In this document: in pieces, positions 1 through 8,463 of the stretch | Numbering within the stretch: the stretch's first letter is position 1 | Layout of the letters: the number at the start of each line of letters is the position of its first letter | NCBI GenBank assembly: GCA_024232355.1 | Contig: JAAEPW010001324.1 | Location: 1 to 53,490 of the forward strand | Direction: 5' to 3' | From: Chloroflexota bacterium | GTDB taxonomy: Bacteria > Chloroflexota > Anaerolineae > B4-G1 | DNA: 53,490 nucleotides | Notes under the pieces: generated by a model | Told to the model about the DNA's origin: nothing | The model's database searches: none | What the model saw: the letters and a program-made list of their open reading frames with translations, nothing else | Program-made: the position numbers and the translations under genes

Positions 1-1
1 C

Positions 2-1168
2 AGCCCATCGGGCTGGCCCTATGATGAGCCGGACACTGCCCTGGATGACGAGGGGCGAGTGCTCTACACGTGGCATAATGCTGAGGCCAAACCGGATCGG
101 CAGTATATTTTTGGGGCTTCGTTTCCCCGCCAGTACGTGGACGAAGCGGCGATCCAGAAAGGCCCCTCGGTTCTGGAGCAGATGTTTGCTACGATCGCAG
201 GTGCCTTTAGTTGTTGTTGCAACGTTCCCACCCTGTTTTTTGTGATTTTCGGGGGATTTATGGCGCTTTCCGTTTGGTCAAATCGCAAGCGCAAGATGCA
301 GTACTTGCCGCCATTGATAAAGGTCGAAGGGGTGGGGATCAAGCGTGGATTAACGGCGGTAGAGTCGGCCATTCTCTTGGAAACCCCCTTGAACAAAGTA
401 CTGACGATGATTCTTTTTGGCCTGTTGAAAAAGGGAGCCGTGACGGTGTTGGACGATAATCCCTTAAAAATCGAGGTCAATCAGCCTTTGCCAAGTGGTC
501 TACGTCCGTATGAGAACAAATTTATCAAGGCGGTGAAAAAGGATCATGCCCTCAGCGAAAAGGGCCTTCGCTCGATGATGACTGCTTTGATCAAGGCCGT
601 CAACAGCAAGATGAAGGGGTTCAGCCGTAAAGAGTCGGTGACTTATTATGGCGATATCGTCAGTCGGGCCTGGCAACAGGTAGAGGGGGCGGATACGCCC
701 GAGGTACGCAGCAAGCGGTTCGACGAGGGGCTAGAGTGGGCCATGTTGGACAAAGATTTCGATGGTCGCACGCGGCGTGTGTTCCACAGGGGGCCGGTCT
801 ATACACCGATGTGGTGGGGACACTATCGGCCCTGGGCGAGCGCCACAGCCAGTGCTGGTGGCTCCGTTCCCAAAGGGACGCCGCGATCATCTTCCTCCTC
901 GTCACCCACTTCGACGTCCCGCCTGCCTACTTTGCCCGGAGCGGCCTTTGCGGCTTCGATCGTGCGTGGGGTTGAGAACACGTCTGGCCGAATCGTCCGC
1001 AGCGTGACCGATTTCACCGGTGGTGTGACCAAGGTGACCAACCCGGCGCCAAAGACTACTTCTTCCTCCTCTGGCCGACGCAGTTCCGGTGGGGGCAGCA
1101 GTTGTGCTTGTGCCTGCGCTTGTGCCTGTGCGGGATGTGCGTGTGCCTGTGCCGGGGGCGGGCGATAG
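2..1168 (+). CDS. DUF2207-like membrane protein with Cys-Ala tail (5' partial)
   Basis: The frame is open from base 2, so the true start lies left of the window; the first internal ATG is at 59. The visible part has the end of an exported domain, a transmembrane segment (about bases 190-275, containing CCC), a cytoplasmic region and a Ser/Gly-rich tail. This matches the layout of DUF2207-type predicted membrane proteins, whose function is unknown. The tail ends with five Cys-Ala pairs, Gly, three Cys-Ala pairs and GGGR, giving eight cysteines in 17 residues. A radical SAM enzyme starts six bases after the stop, so the two are almost certainly co-transcribed. The tail could be modified by that enzyme (inference), bind metal or be lipidated; nothing in the sequence decides. 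Family assignment is fairly confident, function is not. Confidence 0.75.
   Translation, partial: SPSGWPYDEPDTALDDEGRVLYTWHNAEAKPDRQYIFGASFPRQYVDEAAIQKGPSVLEQMFATIAGAFSCCCNVPTLFFVIFGGFMALSVWSNRKRKMQYLPPLIKVEGVGIKRGLTAVESAILLETPLNKVLTMILFGLLKKGAVTVLDDNPLKIEVNQPLPSGLRPYENKFIKAVKKDHALSEKGLRSMMTALIKAVNSKMKGFSRKESVTYYGDIVSRAWQQVEGADTPEVRSKRFDEGLEWAMLDKDFDGRTRRVFHRGPVYTPMWWGHYRPWASATASAGGSVPKGTPRSSSSSSPTSTSRLPTLPGAAFAASIVRGVENTSGRIVRSVTDFTGGVTKVTNPAPKTTSSSSGRRSSGGGSSCACACACACAGCACACAGGGR
1103..1153 (+). repeat. Cys-Ala dipeptide repeat at C-terminus
   Basis: Seventeen codons encode (Cys-Ala)x5-Gly-(Cys-Ala)x3. Codons vary (tgt/tgc and gct/gcc/gcg), so this is a protein-level repeat under selection rather than a simple DNA microsatellite. 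It is followed by GGGR and the stop codon. Confidence 0.9.
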
Positions 1169-1174
1169 ATTTAG

Positions 1175-2521
1175 ATGTCTTTTCTGGACCGTCTGCGTGG
1201 CCGCCTGACACATTTACAGCCCATATCACTTGGTCTACACGCCTACGAGCGGCGCGACGGAGCCGGCGGGCGGGTGCGCGTACACCTGCGCTTGGAGCCA
1301 GACGGGCACGGCTTGCTCGTCATCAACGCCTCACGGGTGCTTCACCTGAACCAGACGGCGGCTGAGTACGCCCGCTTTGTTCTGGAGGACGTCTCAGAAA
1401 ACCTGGCCGTGCGGGAGATTGGCCGCCGTTACCACGTGGACGCTCATACCGCCCGTGATGATTTCCGTCGTATGCAGGCACAACTCGAGACCCTCATCCG
1501 CGCCGATGGGACCGTTTGCCCCATCATTGGACTAGACTTGGAACGTGTGGACCCTTTTTCGCAACCCCTCACGGCCCCCTATCGAATGGACCTGGCACTG
1601 ACCTATCGCTGTAACAACGTCTGCCCTCATTGCTACGTGGCCCGCTCCACCGATCATCCAGAAATGGACTCGGAAACCTGGAAGGCGATCCTGGCGCGCG
1701 TATGGGAGGTGGGCATTCCGCATGTTTGTTTCACCGGGGGAGATGCGACGCTGCGGGATGACTTGGTCGAGTTGGTGGCCCACGCCGAGGGATTGGGTTT
1801 GGTGACGGGCCTGCTCACAAATGGCCGCCGTCTGTCCGATGCGGCCTATGTACAGGATTTGATCACGGCTGGGTTGGATCACGTCCAGATCACGTTGGAA
1901 TCCCACGCGGAGGCTGTGCACGACGGCATGGTGGCGACCCCCGGTGCCTGGCAAGAGACGGTGCAGGGGATACGCAATGCTGTGGCGGCGGGTCTTTACA
2001 CCACGACCAACACCACCCTAACCCGGGAGAACGTGGATGGGGTTGAGGAAACGGTCGCCTTTATCGGATCGTTCGGTGTGCCCACCTTTGCTTGCAACAG
2101 CCTCATCTATTCAGGTCGCGGCTCCACCGTGGGGACAGGGTTCCGGGAGGGGGAATTGGTCCCCATTCTTGAGCGGGTGCGGGATGAGGCAGACCGACAC
2201 GGTTTGCGCCTCATCTGGTACACGCCCACTCAATATTGCGCGCTCTCCCCGTTGCAGTTGGAATTAGGTGTCAAGGCGTGCACGGCGGCTTTGTACAACA
2301 TGTGCATCGAGCCGGATGGAGCCGTCATCCCCTGCCAGAGTTACTACGAGCCGCTGGGCCACATATTGCGTGATCCTTGGGAAAAGATCTGGAATCACGA
2401 CCTGGCCCTAACCCTACGAGAACGGCGCTATGTGCCGGAAAAATGCCAAGAATGTCCGGAACTGGCGATTTGTGGGGGAGGGTGTCCGTTGTATCTCAAG
2501 GCGGGGGATTGCCAACGATAA
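1175..2521 (+). CDS. Radical SAM/SPASM protein with N-terminal PqqD-like domain
   Basis: 448 residues. Residues about 25-110 resemble PqqD/RRE peptide-recognition domains (a beta hairpin and a helical part with LHLNQTAAEY). The radical SAM core begins near 137 with the 4Fe-4S motif C146-x3-C150-x2-C153 (CNNVCPHC). The C-terminus (about 370-448) is a SPASM domain with further cysteines in CIEPDG, IPCQ, CQECPELAICGGGC and a final DCQR, expected to hold auxiliary Fe-S clusters. This architecture is typical of enzymes that modify ribosomal peptides (PqqE, AlbA, sactipeptide and ranthipeptide maturases). The Cys-rich neighbour ends six bases upstream and is the obvious candidate substrate (inference). 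A role in modifying another small peptide or a cofactor is possible. Start: ATG soon after the upstream stop, with a G-rich stretch ahead. Confidence 0.9.
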   Translation: MSFLDRLRGRLTHLQPISLGLHAYERRDGAGGRVRVHLRLEPDGHGLLVINASRVLHLNQTAAEYARFVLEDVSENLAVREIGRRYHVDAHTARDDFRRMQAQLETLIRADGTVCPIIGLDLERVDPFSQPLTAPYRMDLALTYRCNNVCPHCYVARSTDHPEMDSETWKAILARVWEVGIPHVCFTGGDATLRDDLVELVAHAEGLGLVTGLLTNGRRLSDAAYVQDLITAGLDHVQITLESHAEAVHDGMVATPGAWQETVQGIRNAVAAGLYTTTNTTLTRENVDGVEETVAFIGSFGVPTFACNSLIYSGRGSTVGTGFREGELVPILERVRDEADRHGLRLIWYTPTQYCALSPLQLELGVKACTAALYNMCIEPDGAVIPCQSYYEPLGHILRDPWEKIWNHDLALTLRERRYVPEKCQECPELAICGGGCPLYLKAGDCQR

Positions 2522-2558
2522 AGCAATCCCCAATGAATGGTATCACTGGAAACGAATT

Positions 2559-3359
2559 ATGACAACTAACAACACAGCCTTAATCACTGGTGCCTCAAGC
2601 GGAATCGGCGCGGCTTTTGCACGACAATTGGCCGCTCAAGGGCACAACCTCATTCTCGTCGCCCGACGCAGGGAACGGTTGGCAGAATTGTCCACCGAGC
2701 TAGAAGAACAGCACGCGATTTCTGCCCAAGTCCTCGTCGCTGATTTGGCTACTAGGGACGGCATTGAACAAGTTGAAGGTCAGATTGCCGAGCTGGATAC
2801 CTTGGACATCCTGGTTAACAATGCTGGTTTTGGCATCGTCGGCAAGTTTGCTGAGGGGGATCTGGGCAGGCATCTAGACATGATCCACGTCCACGTCGTT
2901 GCCAGTGTGCGCCTGTGCCGGGCGGTTCTGCCGGGCATGATCGCTCGTGACCGTGGAGGGATTATCAACGTTTCTTCGATCAGCGCGTTTACCCCAGTGG
3001 GAAATGTCACGTATACGTCTACCAAGGCGTACCTGGTCGCATTCTCAGAAGCACTGCAAGCCGAGTTGGCCGGTGTCAACGTCCGGGTGCAAGCGCTTTG
3101 TCCGGGCTTTACGTATACCGGCTTTCACGACACCCCCGAATTGATCGACGACTTTGACCGCGCTCGAATTCCCCGGATGCTGTGGATGTCGGCAGACCGG
3201 GTGGTGACCGGGTCTCTCAAGGCATTGGAGCGAGGAAACGTTATCTTTATTCCGGGGATCAGAAATCGCTTGCTCACAGCCGTAAGCCGGAGCAGGATCA
3301 TATCGCTAATATACCAAACTGTGCGTAAGGGGCGGGGACACACGAATGGGCAAGACTGA
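2559..3359 (+). CDS. Short-chain dehydrogenase/reductase
   Basis: 266 residues, a classical SDR. It shows the NAD(P)-binding TGASSGIG motif near the N-terminus, NNAG, the catalytic Ser in NVSS and YTSTK (Tyr-x3-Lys). The ARRRERL stretch after strand beta-2 suggests NADP(H) preference. The frame is open further upstream, inside the radical SAM gene, but the ATG at 2559 places the Rossmann fold at the usual distance and is chosen. The C-terminus overlaps the next gene by 14 bases, so translation is probably coupled. The substrate cannot be told from the sequence; lipid or ketone reductases of this type are common. Confidence 0.88.
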   Translation: MTTNNTALITGASSGIGAAFARQLAAQGHNLILVARRRERLAELSTELEEQHAISAQVLVADLATRDGIEQVEGQIAELDTLDILVNNAGFGIVGKFAEGDLGRHLDMIHVHVVASVRLCRAVLPGMIARDRGGIINVSSISAFTPVGNVTYTSTKAYLVAFSEALQAELAGVNVRVQALCPGFTYTGFHDTPELIDDFDRARIPRMLWMSADRVVTGSLKALERGNVIFIPGIRNRLLTAVSRSRIISLIYQTVRKGRGHTNGQD

Positions 3360-4104
3360 TGGCTTTGGCGCTCGTGCATACTCGCTGGACGCGATCAAGT
3401 TCCTGGCCAAGGCCGGTTTCGAGTTTGCAGAGATCGATTGGAAAGACCCTCAGATTGTAAGCGCAACGTTGGCAGACCTGGCAGTGTTACAGGACAGATA
3501 TGGTATCGTCTACCTGGCCCACGGCCCCAACGAGGGCAACCCCTTTGACGTGGACGAGATCGTCGAGGTGATGGGGCCAACGGTGTGCCAGCTTTTGAGC
3601 CTGGCCCCTGAATTGGACATCACCCTCTATACGCAGCATCTCTGGCTCGACCCGAGGTTTATGAGCACGGAGGCTATCACCCGCAAGCTGGAGGTGCTAG
3701 AGATGTGGGTGGAACATGCTGCCCGCGCCGGTGTCACGTTGTGCATCGAGAATCTGAGCGAGCATGCCAATCACTTTGCCCCGGCTTTTCGGCGTCTGCC
3801 CGCGTTGTGTATGACGCTCGATCTGGGCCACGGACAAATTCTGTCCCGGCCCAACGCCGCGTTCGACTTTATCGCCCATTTCCCCGACCGCATTCGTCAT
3901 GTTCACCTGCACGACAATCACGGTGGCACAGAGGTCAAGGACGATTTGCATTTGCCCATCGGTGAGGGCAGCGTGGACTTTGCTACCATTCTGCGCGAGC
4001 TGCGGGCAGTCGGGTATGGCGGCGGGTTCAGTTTCGAGTTACAGACAGAGTTCATAGAGCCGGGCCGGGACGTGATCCAGGAGATATGGAATGCTCGGGA
4101 CTAG
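3346..4104 (+). CDS. Sugar phosphate isomerase/epimerase-like TIM barrel
   Basis: 252 residues. It has the metal-binding pattern of the xylose isomerase-like / endonuclease IV-like TIM barrel family: Glu in CIENLSEH, Asp and His in LDLGHG, HLHDNHGG, and a late Glu in FSFELQ. A Shine-Dalgarno (aaggggcgggg) precedes the ATG, which lies inside the end of the SDR gene. Its own end overlaps the next gene by 14 bases. The family includes epimerases, isomerases and AP endonucleases; without the DNA-binding loops of endonuclease IV a sugar or polyol role is more likely. Substrate unknown. Confidence 0.8.
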   Translation: MGKTDGFGARAYSLDAIKFLAKAGFEFAEIDWKDPQIVSATLADLAVLQDRYGIVYLAHGPNEGNPFDVDEIVEVMGPTVCQLLSLAPELDITLYTQHLWLDPRFMSTEAITRKLEVLEMWVEHAARAGVTLCIENLSEHANHFAPAFRRLPALCMTLDLGHGQILSRPNAAFDFIAHFPDRIRHVHLHDNHGGTEVKDDLHLPIGEGSVDFATILRELRAVGYGGGFSFELQTEFIEPGRDVIQEIWNARD

Positions 4105-6328
4105 ATCACACCTGGAAATCGCGTTGTGGATTGTATTGCTGATCGTGCCGTTGGTCATTGGATTGGGGTGGGGTACGGTCTTTGACGACAGCGCGTACAT
4201 CACTCTCCGTTACGCCCGCAATCTGGCAGCCGGGCGCGAACTGATTCACAACTTGACGGTTGAAGAACAGACGCTGCCCGGAGCTCCTCTCTACGTATTG
4301 GCGTTGTCGCTGCTGGCACAGTTGGGCGTTCCGCTGTTGTGGGCTGCTCTGGTGTTGAGCGCGTTAGGGTGGGGGGCGGCGGCTATCGCCATGTACTGCG
4401 CGGGCCAGGTGATGGATCGCCCAGTGACGGCGGTGGTGTCGGCGGCGTTGATGGCATTCTGTCCGATTGTGGTCTCTACGTTGGGGACCGAGGCGTTGTG
4501 GGCGATGGCGCTGGCGTGGGCGGCTATTGCGGCGTCCTTTAAAAAACGGTGGAATGTCCAGGCTGGTTTGTTAGCTCTGGCGTTGTGCGTGCATCTTGGT
4601 CCGAGCACAGTGGCGTTGGCAATATTGTTGCTGGTCGCCCAATGGATCGAGAGACGGCGTTTTCCATTCTGGATCGGCCTGGTTTTGATAGTCTCTGTGC
4701 TTGGCTGGGGAGTGATAACCGTCGTTTACCGCGTGCCAGTCATTCCTCGCTGGTCACTTGATATTGGGCATTGGGTGTTGATTATTCGACAGCTTGTGGC
4801 AGAGAGCGAGTTCTATTGGCTATTTCTGCCCCTGATTTTGTGCGGCGGGATAGAGTTGTTCCTCAAGACGAGAAAGGTTTTGTGGGGTGGGGTGCTGTGG
4901 GCTGTAGTGGCGGTCTTGGACGATGGCGCAGTAGCCGGGGCCACGTTGGCTACTCTAGGCTTGTTCCTTGCTGGTTTGGGTATCGACTGGATCATCACGC
5001 AGGTGGAAGCCAAGAGGCTGGTGCGTTTGAACAGCTTGGCGCTGACGGTGAGCCTGGGGCTTGTCGTCGGGCTGCCGTTGGGTGTGGCCCAGGTGTCTGT
5101 GTTTTGGCAATGGCATCAATTCAGGCCGGTCGTTCGCCAGCAGGTTGAGCAGCAGGCGGGAGACTGGCTCCGCGCGCACAGTGATCCCACGGCGATTATC
5201 TTTGGCTCCAAGTGGGTTGGGTACGTGGCGGATCGTCTCACGATTCCGTGGGGTGGAAGCGATAGCGATCAAGATTCGGTGGCAGCTCGGCTGAAATCTT
5301 TAAACGAAAACCCACCCGGGTATTGTGTTTCTTTCAAGAGCATCGGTTGGGATCATTTGACGCGAGCGGATTGGTTTTTAGATAATTACGTGCCGCTACA
5401 GACGTTCGAATCGCCGCACTATGCTGCATCGTCCTTCACGGTTTGGGGCTATCGGTTCAGAGGGGTGGATTGGGGAGAGCGCCAACCGCTGAACGTGCAA
5501 TTCCCAGAAGGAGTGAACTGGGTCGGGTATAGCTTTTCACCGGGTCGCATTCAGCCGGGTGAAGATGTGCGCGTGACCTTTTTCTTGCAAGCTACACAGC
5601 CCTTTACCCAACCATATCAAACAGTCGTAGAAGTCGTGTCACCCAGCGATGGCACAGCGTGGGCGCGTCAAACGATCACGCCGAGTGAGGTACTGATGGG
5701 CTGGTGGCAAACGGGTGGGACGGTGGCCGAGCGCATCGTGATGACCACAACGCCCGATATTTCTGTGGGTGCGTATCACTTGGATGCACATGTGGTGCAA
5801 TCGGGCTCGAGAATTCGTTTGCCCGTTTATCAGGACAATGATGCTGCTCCTCTGGACCGAATCACGCTAGGGAGTATGGTTGTCCCCTGGCACGACGATG
5901 TGGCGTTGGAGAGAGCACAGCCGGTAGGGGCCAGTTTTGGCGATCAGATTCGCCTATTGAGTTTTGAGGCGCAAGATAGTCTGTCGCCCGGCTCTGAGTT
6001 TAAAGTGATCCTGTATTGGGATGCGTTGCGACCACCGGATGATGATTACGTCGTGTTCGTTCATTTGGTGGATGTCGAGGGGCAGGTGGTTGCCAGCCAT
6101 GATGGGCCGCCGATGGATGGGCGATACGCGACCGGGGCGTGGCTTCCGGGAGAGGTGGTGCCTGACGTCCATCATCTAGTGCTCGATCCCAGTGCGCCTG
6201 CAGGGACGTACTGGTTGCGAGTGGGTATGTACCGGTGGCCTGATATGGAGCGTTTCCCTGTTTGGGATAGCCAGGGCCTGGAGCAGGTAGAGCGTGTTAT
6301 TGTATTGCAATCGCTTGCTGTCGAATAG
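4091..6328 (+). CDS. Polytopic membrane protein, GT-C glycosyltransferase-like
   Basis: 745 residues. The first transmembrane helix (about 8-27) is followed by FDDSAYITLRYARN, an acidic first loop like that of GT-C enzymes of the ArnT/PMT (dolichyl-phosphate-mannose mannosyltransferase-like) group. About ten hydrophobic helices cover residues 8-355. The remaining ~390 residues are soluble and beta-rich, with two immunoglobulin-like stretches (around GEDVRVTFFLQ and GSEFKVILYWD), presumably outside the membrane. Such long C-terminal beta domains occur in Chloroflexota homologues. It may transfer a lipid-linked sugar to an envelope target, but no substrate is evident. It is the last gene of the run from the left edge; 212 bases without a clear feature follow. 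Confidence 0.7.
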   Translation: MLGTRSHLEIALWIVLLIVPLVIGLGWGTVFDDSAYITLRYARNLAAGRELIHNLTVEEQTLPGAPLYVLALSLLAQLGVPLLWAALVLSALGWGAAAIAMYCAGQVMDRPVTAVVSAALMAFCPIVVSTLGTEALWAMALAWAAIAASFKKRWNVQAGLLALALCVHLGPSTVALAILLLVAQWIERRRFPFWIGLVLIVSVLGWGVITVVYRVPVIPRWSLDIGHWVLIIRQLVAESEFYWLFLPLILCGGIELFLKTRKVLWGGVLWAVVAVLDDGAVAGATLATLGLFLAGLGIDWIITQVEAKRLVRLNSLALTVSLGLVVGLPLGVAQVSVFWQWHQFRPVVRQQVEQQAGDWLRAHSDPTAIIFGSKWVGYVADRLTIPWGGSDSDQDSVAARLKSLNENPPGYCVSFKSIGWDHLTRADWFLDNYVPLQTFESPHYAASSFTVWGYRFRGVDWGERQPLNVQFPEGVNWVGYSFSPGRIQPGEDVRVTFFLQATQPFTQPYQTVVEVVSPSDGTAWARQTITPSEVLMGWWQTGGTVAERIVMTTTPDISVGAYHLDAHVVQSGSRIRLPVYQDNDAAPLDRITLGSMVVPWHDDVALERAQPVGASFGDQIRLLSFEAQDSLSPGSEFKVILYWDALRPPDDDYVVFVHLVDVEGQVVASHDGPPMDGRYATGAWLPGEVVPDVHHLVLDPSAPAGTYWLRVGMYRWPDMERFPVWDSQGLEQVERVIVLQSLAVE

Positions 6329-6540
6329 TAGGTCGGTTTTTCTAACCGCTGTCGACAATTGTTATCGTTCTCAGCGGACGCGCGTCCACGAAGGTCGTAA
6401 CTTGGGGCCTTGTGCCCGTTTTACGCCCACGAGGGGCTATACTACATGCTGGATTCGAGGTGTCAAAGTATAAATGCAATCACCCTGCGCCTCGATACAC
6501 TACCCCTTGACACTGCTTAGACAGAGAGGGGAACAGTACA

Positions 6541-7554
6541 CTAGCGCAGTGGAAGACTGACCCAGTCTGTTAAGTATTCGACACTTTCGTTCTCTGTGAG
6601 TCGAACAATCTCTTTAGTTTCAACGTTCACACGAGCAATCTCTTTTGGTCCAGGGCCTGGTTCACCATAATGCCGCCTCACAGCTACAAACTTACTGTCC
6701 GGTGACCAGATGAAGGAATCAGTAATCAAAGGTCCTATGTAGAAACTTCTGAGTAACGAAAATGTAGTCGCGTCCAGGATATATAGAACATTCTGATTAT
6801 CTAGTAAAGCGATATATCGACCATCGGGTGACCACCTGACACACAAGCAACCGTCTAGCGGGTAGACAAGGTTCGGCTTGCCTAATTCGCCTTGATCAAG
6901 TATAGCTCGATATAAGCCTCCTCGTGATGTCTCACTCGTAGTGTTATGGCAAATTATGATAGCTTGTTCCGACGGCGCTACATCGAAAGCCTGAGCACTT
7001 GTTGGAAAAAGCCTTGGAAAAGGTATCCGTGTGTTTCCATCTATGTTATGGAGAAGGAACCCTGAGAATCCATTCAGTGTTAACCAACGAGCACTCGACG
7101 GAAAAGGAATGATGTCTTCATATCCATACGAGTACAACTGCATTGTTTGGTCTCGCAGATCAAAAACGTAATTAGCAACGCTGGACACATTCTGATCTTC
7201 TTCAAACTTTCTGGCTATCAGAATCTCGTTGGTCAGCCATATTGCACCACTGAATTCGTCGCTAAGTTGATGAGGTTCAGAACCATCCGCATTAGCGATC
7301 CAGAGGCTGGCTCGATTCGGTGTCGCGTTTGCTGTAAAAATCATTCGTGTGCCATCGGGCGACCACATGATTCCTCGAGTGGGAAAACTTATATCCAGCG
7401 CCAGTTGGGTTTCTGTTCCATCAGGGTTCATAACCCAAGTCTGAAAATCGCTCACATAAACGATCAGTTGTTTTTCACCTTTCCCTTGGCAAGATGCCAG
7501 AACGATCAACACAGTCACGAGAAACCAAAGATTACGCAATGTTTTCAATACCAT
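6541..7554 (-). CDS. Lipoprotein with PD40/TolB-like beta-propeller repeats
   Basis: 337 residues. The N-terminus is a lipoprotein signal (hydrophobic run then LASCQ). At least three blades carry WSPDGTRM, WSPDGRYI and WSPDSKFV, typical of WD40-like/PD40 propellers as in TolB. The frame extends seven codons upstream, but ATG 7554 has a strong Shine-Dalgarno (ggagggg, five to six bases away) and gives a normal signal peptide, so it is chosen. It probably lies on the outer face of the membrane as a binding or scaffold protein. No enzyme motif was seen. Confidence 0.8.
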   Translation of the reverse strand: MVLKTLRNLWFLVTVLIVLASCQGKGEKQLIVYVSDFQTWVMNPDGTETQLALDISFPTRGIMWSPDGTRMIFTANATPNRASLWIANADGSEPHQLSDEFSGAIWLTNEILIARKFEEDQNVSSVANYVFDLRDQTMQLYSYGYEDIIPFPSSARWLTLNGFSGFLLHNIDGNTRIPFPRLFPTSAQAFDVAPSEQAIIICHNTTSETSRGGLYRAILDQGELGKPNLVYPLDGCLCVRWSPDGRYIALLDNQNVLYILDATTFSLLRSFYIGPLITDSFIWSPDSKFVAVRRHYGEPGPGPKEIARVNVETKEIVRLTENESVEYLTDWVSLPLR

Positions 7555-7571
7555 TTTGCCCCTCCAATCTA

Positions 7572-7740
7572 TCACTCAGTCAGGGAGCCTGTGTTGGCGT
7601 AACTGTCTTTACGTTGACCAGTGAACTCAAAGTTGGTTGCTAAGGTGCCGTAGGGATGGTTAGCTGCCGGGCTACCAAGTCGCCGCTGCCATCGGTGGTG
7701 AGGCTGGTGGAGCCAAGGTGGTCGCTGTGGCGGATAGAAA
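7572..7740 (-). pseudogene. Rhs/YD-repeat protein fragment, frameshifted and truncated
   Basis: Read on the minus strand, this stretch encodes HSDHLGSTSLTTDGSGDLVAR, then after a change of frame HPYGTLATNFEFTGQRK, DSYANTG and a stop. These are hallmark phrases of the conserved C-terminal core of Rhs/YD-repeat proteins. The next expected motif of the core is lost, and no long Rhs gene surrounds it. It lies between the VTC gene and the PD40 lipoprotein and overlaps the unused upstream extension of the lipoprotein frame. It is a decayed remnant, not a functional gene. Confidence 0.75.
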
Positions 7741-7743
7741 GAG

Positions 7744-8463
7744 TTACCCCATAGCGGTCAGCAATCCTCCCACGTATTTGGAGTTGCGGCTGCGACGCAG
7801 GGGGAACCGTCCAGCGATTTCCTGCAATCGTTCTGTGTGTTCCTGATCGGCCTTGATCTCGATCACGACGGTGTCTTCTATAGGAAGCCGGACGCGCAGA
7901 TTGGGGCGTAGGAAAAGCCGCTGATCGTAGGCGACCTGATCAAAATCTAATGTGACCCGTATCGTGCCGTCTGCGGTGACATAGTATTCGCGTTGGTAGC
8001 GGTTGAGCAGGGTGGGCTGGTGCACCGTTTGCAGTAGGAATTGCCAGTTGGGTCCGGCATTGGCCCGAATCACTTGCAGGGTTTCTGTCCACGGCAATGT
8101 CAGGTCTAGCGGGTTCGGCAGCAGATGTCGTTCTTTTCTCCCCAACAGGTTTTGTTTCTGTTTGAGTTCCAGGTAGGGCCGGATACCCACCACCTCATCC
8201 CCATACCAGCGCAAACGCAGTTTTTGACGCAAACTGAGCCCTCTGAGATTGTCGTTCAGGCCGGTCAAATGCGGCGTGTCTATGTACAAACTGTTGACGC
8301 GGCGCGGCGGATACGCGACACTGAATCCTGCCGGGTGCATTCGTACCCACGACCGGGCCTGGGCCAGCAGGGACTGGTCGCAGACCATTTTGACTTCGTA
8401 GCGCAAATCGTCTGGTTTTAGGTCTGTGGATGCTAGATTTGGTACAATATGTTGAGTTTTCAT
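7744..8463 (-). CDS. VTC domain protein (polyphosphate polymerase-like)
   Basis: 239 residues, one VTC/CYTH-like triphosphate tunnel domain. Expected pieces are present in order: RYEVKM, SLYIDTP, a basic KLRLRWYG strand, LELKQ, GRKERH, RYQREYY, RVTLDFD, VVIEIK and RNSKY. In yeast Vtc4 this fold makes polyphosphate from ATP; bacterial copies beside DUF4956 and CotH genes are common but poorly studied. The ATG overlaps the CotH stop as ATGA, so translation is coupled; a longer open frame upstream (to 8715) lies inside the CotH gene and is rejected. Last gene of the minus-strand operon. Confidence 0.85.
   Translation of the reverse strand: MKTQHIVPNLASTDLKPDDLRYEVKMVCDQSLLAQARSWVRMHPAGFSVAYPPRRVNSLYIDTPHLTGLNDNLRGLSLRQKLRLRWYGDEVVGIRPYLELKQKQNLLGRKERHLLPNPLDLTLPWTETLQVIRANAGPNWQFLLQTVHQPTLLNRYQREYYVTADGTIRVTLDFDQVAYDQRLFLRPNLRVRLPIEDTVVIEIKADQEHTERLQEIAGRFPLRRSRNSKYVGGLLTAMG

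Noticed and set aside
1081..1168. Cys-Ala repeat as a slipped microsatellite
   Set aside because: Codon use varies among the repeats, arguing against recent slippage.
6329..6540. Inverted repeat GTGTCAA/TTGACAC in the gap after the membrane protein
   Set aside because: Only seven bases, more than 50 apart; likely chance.
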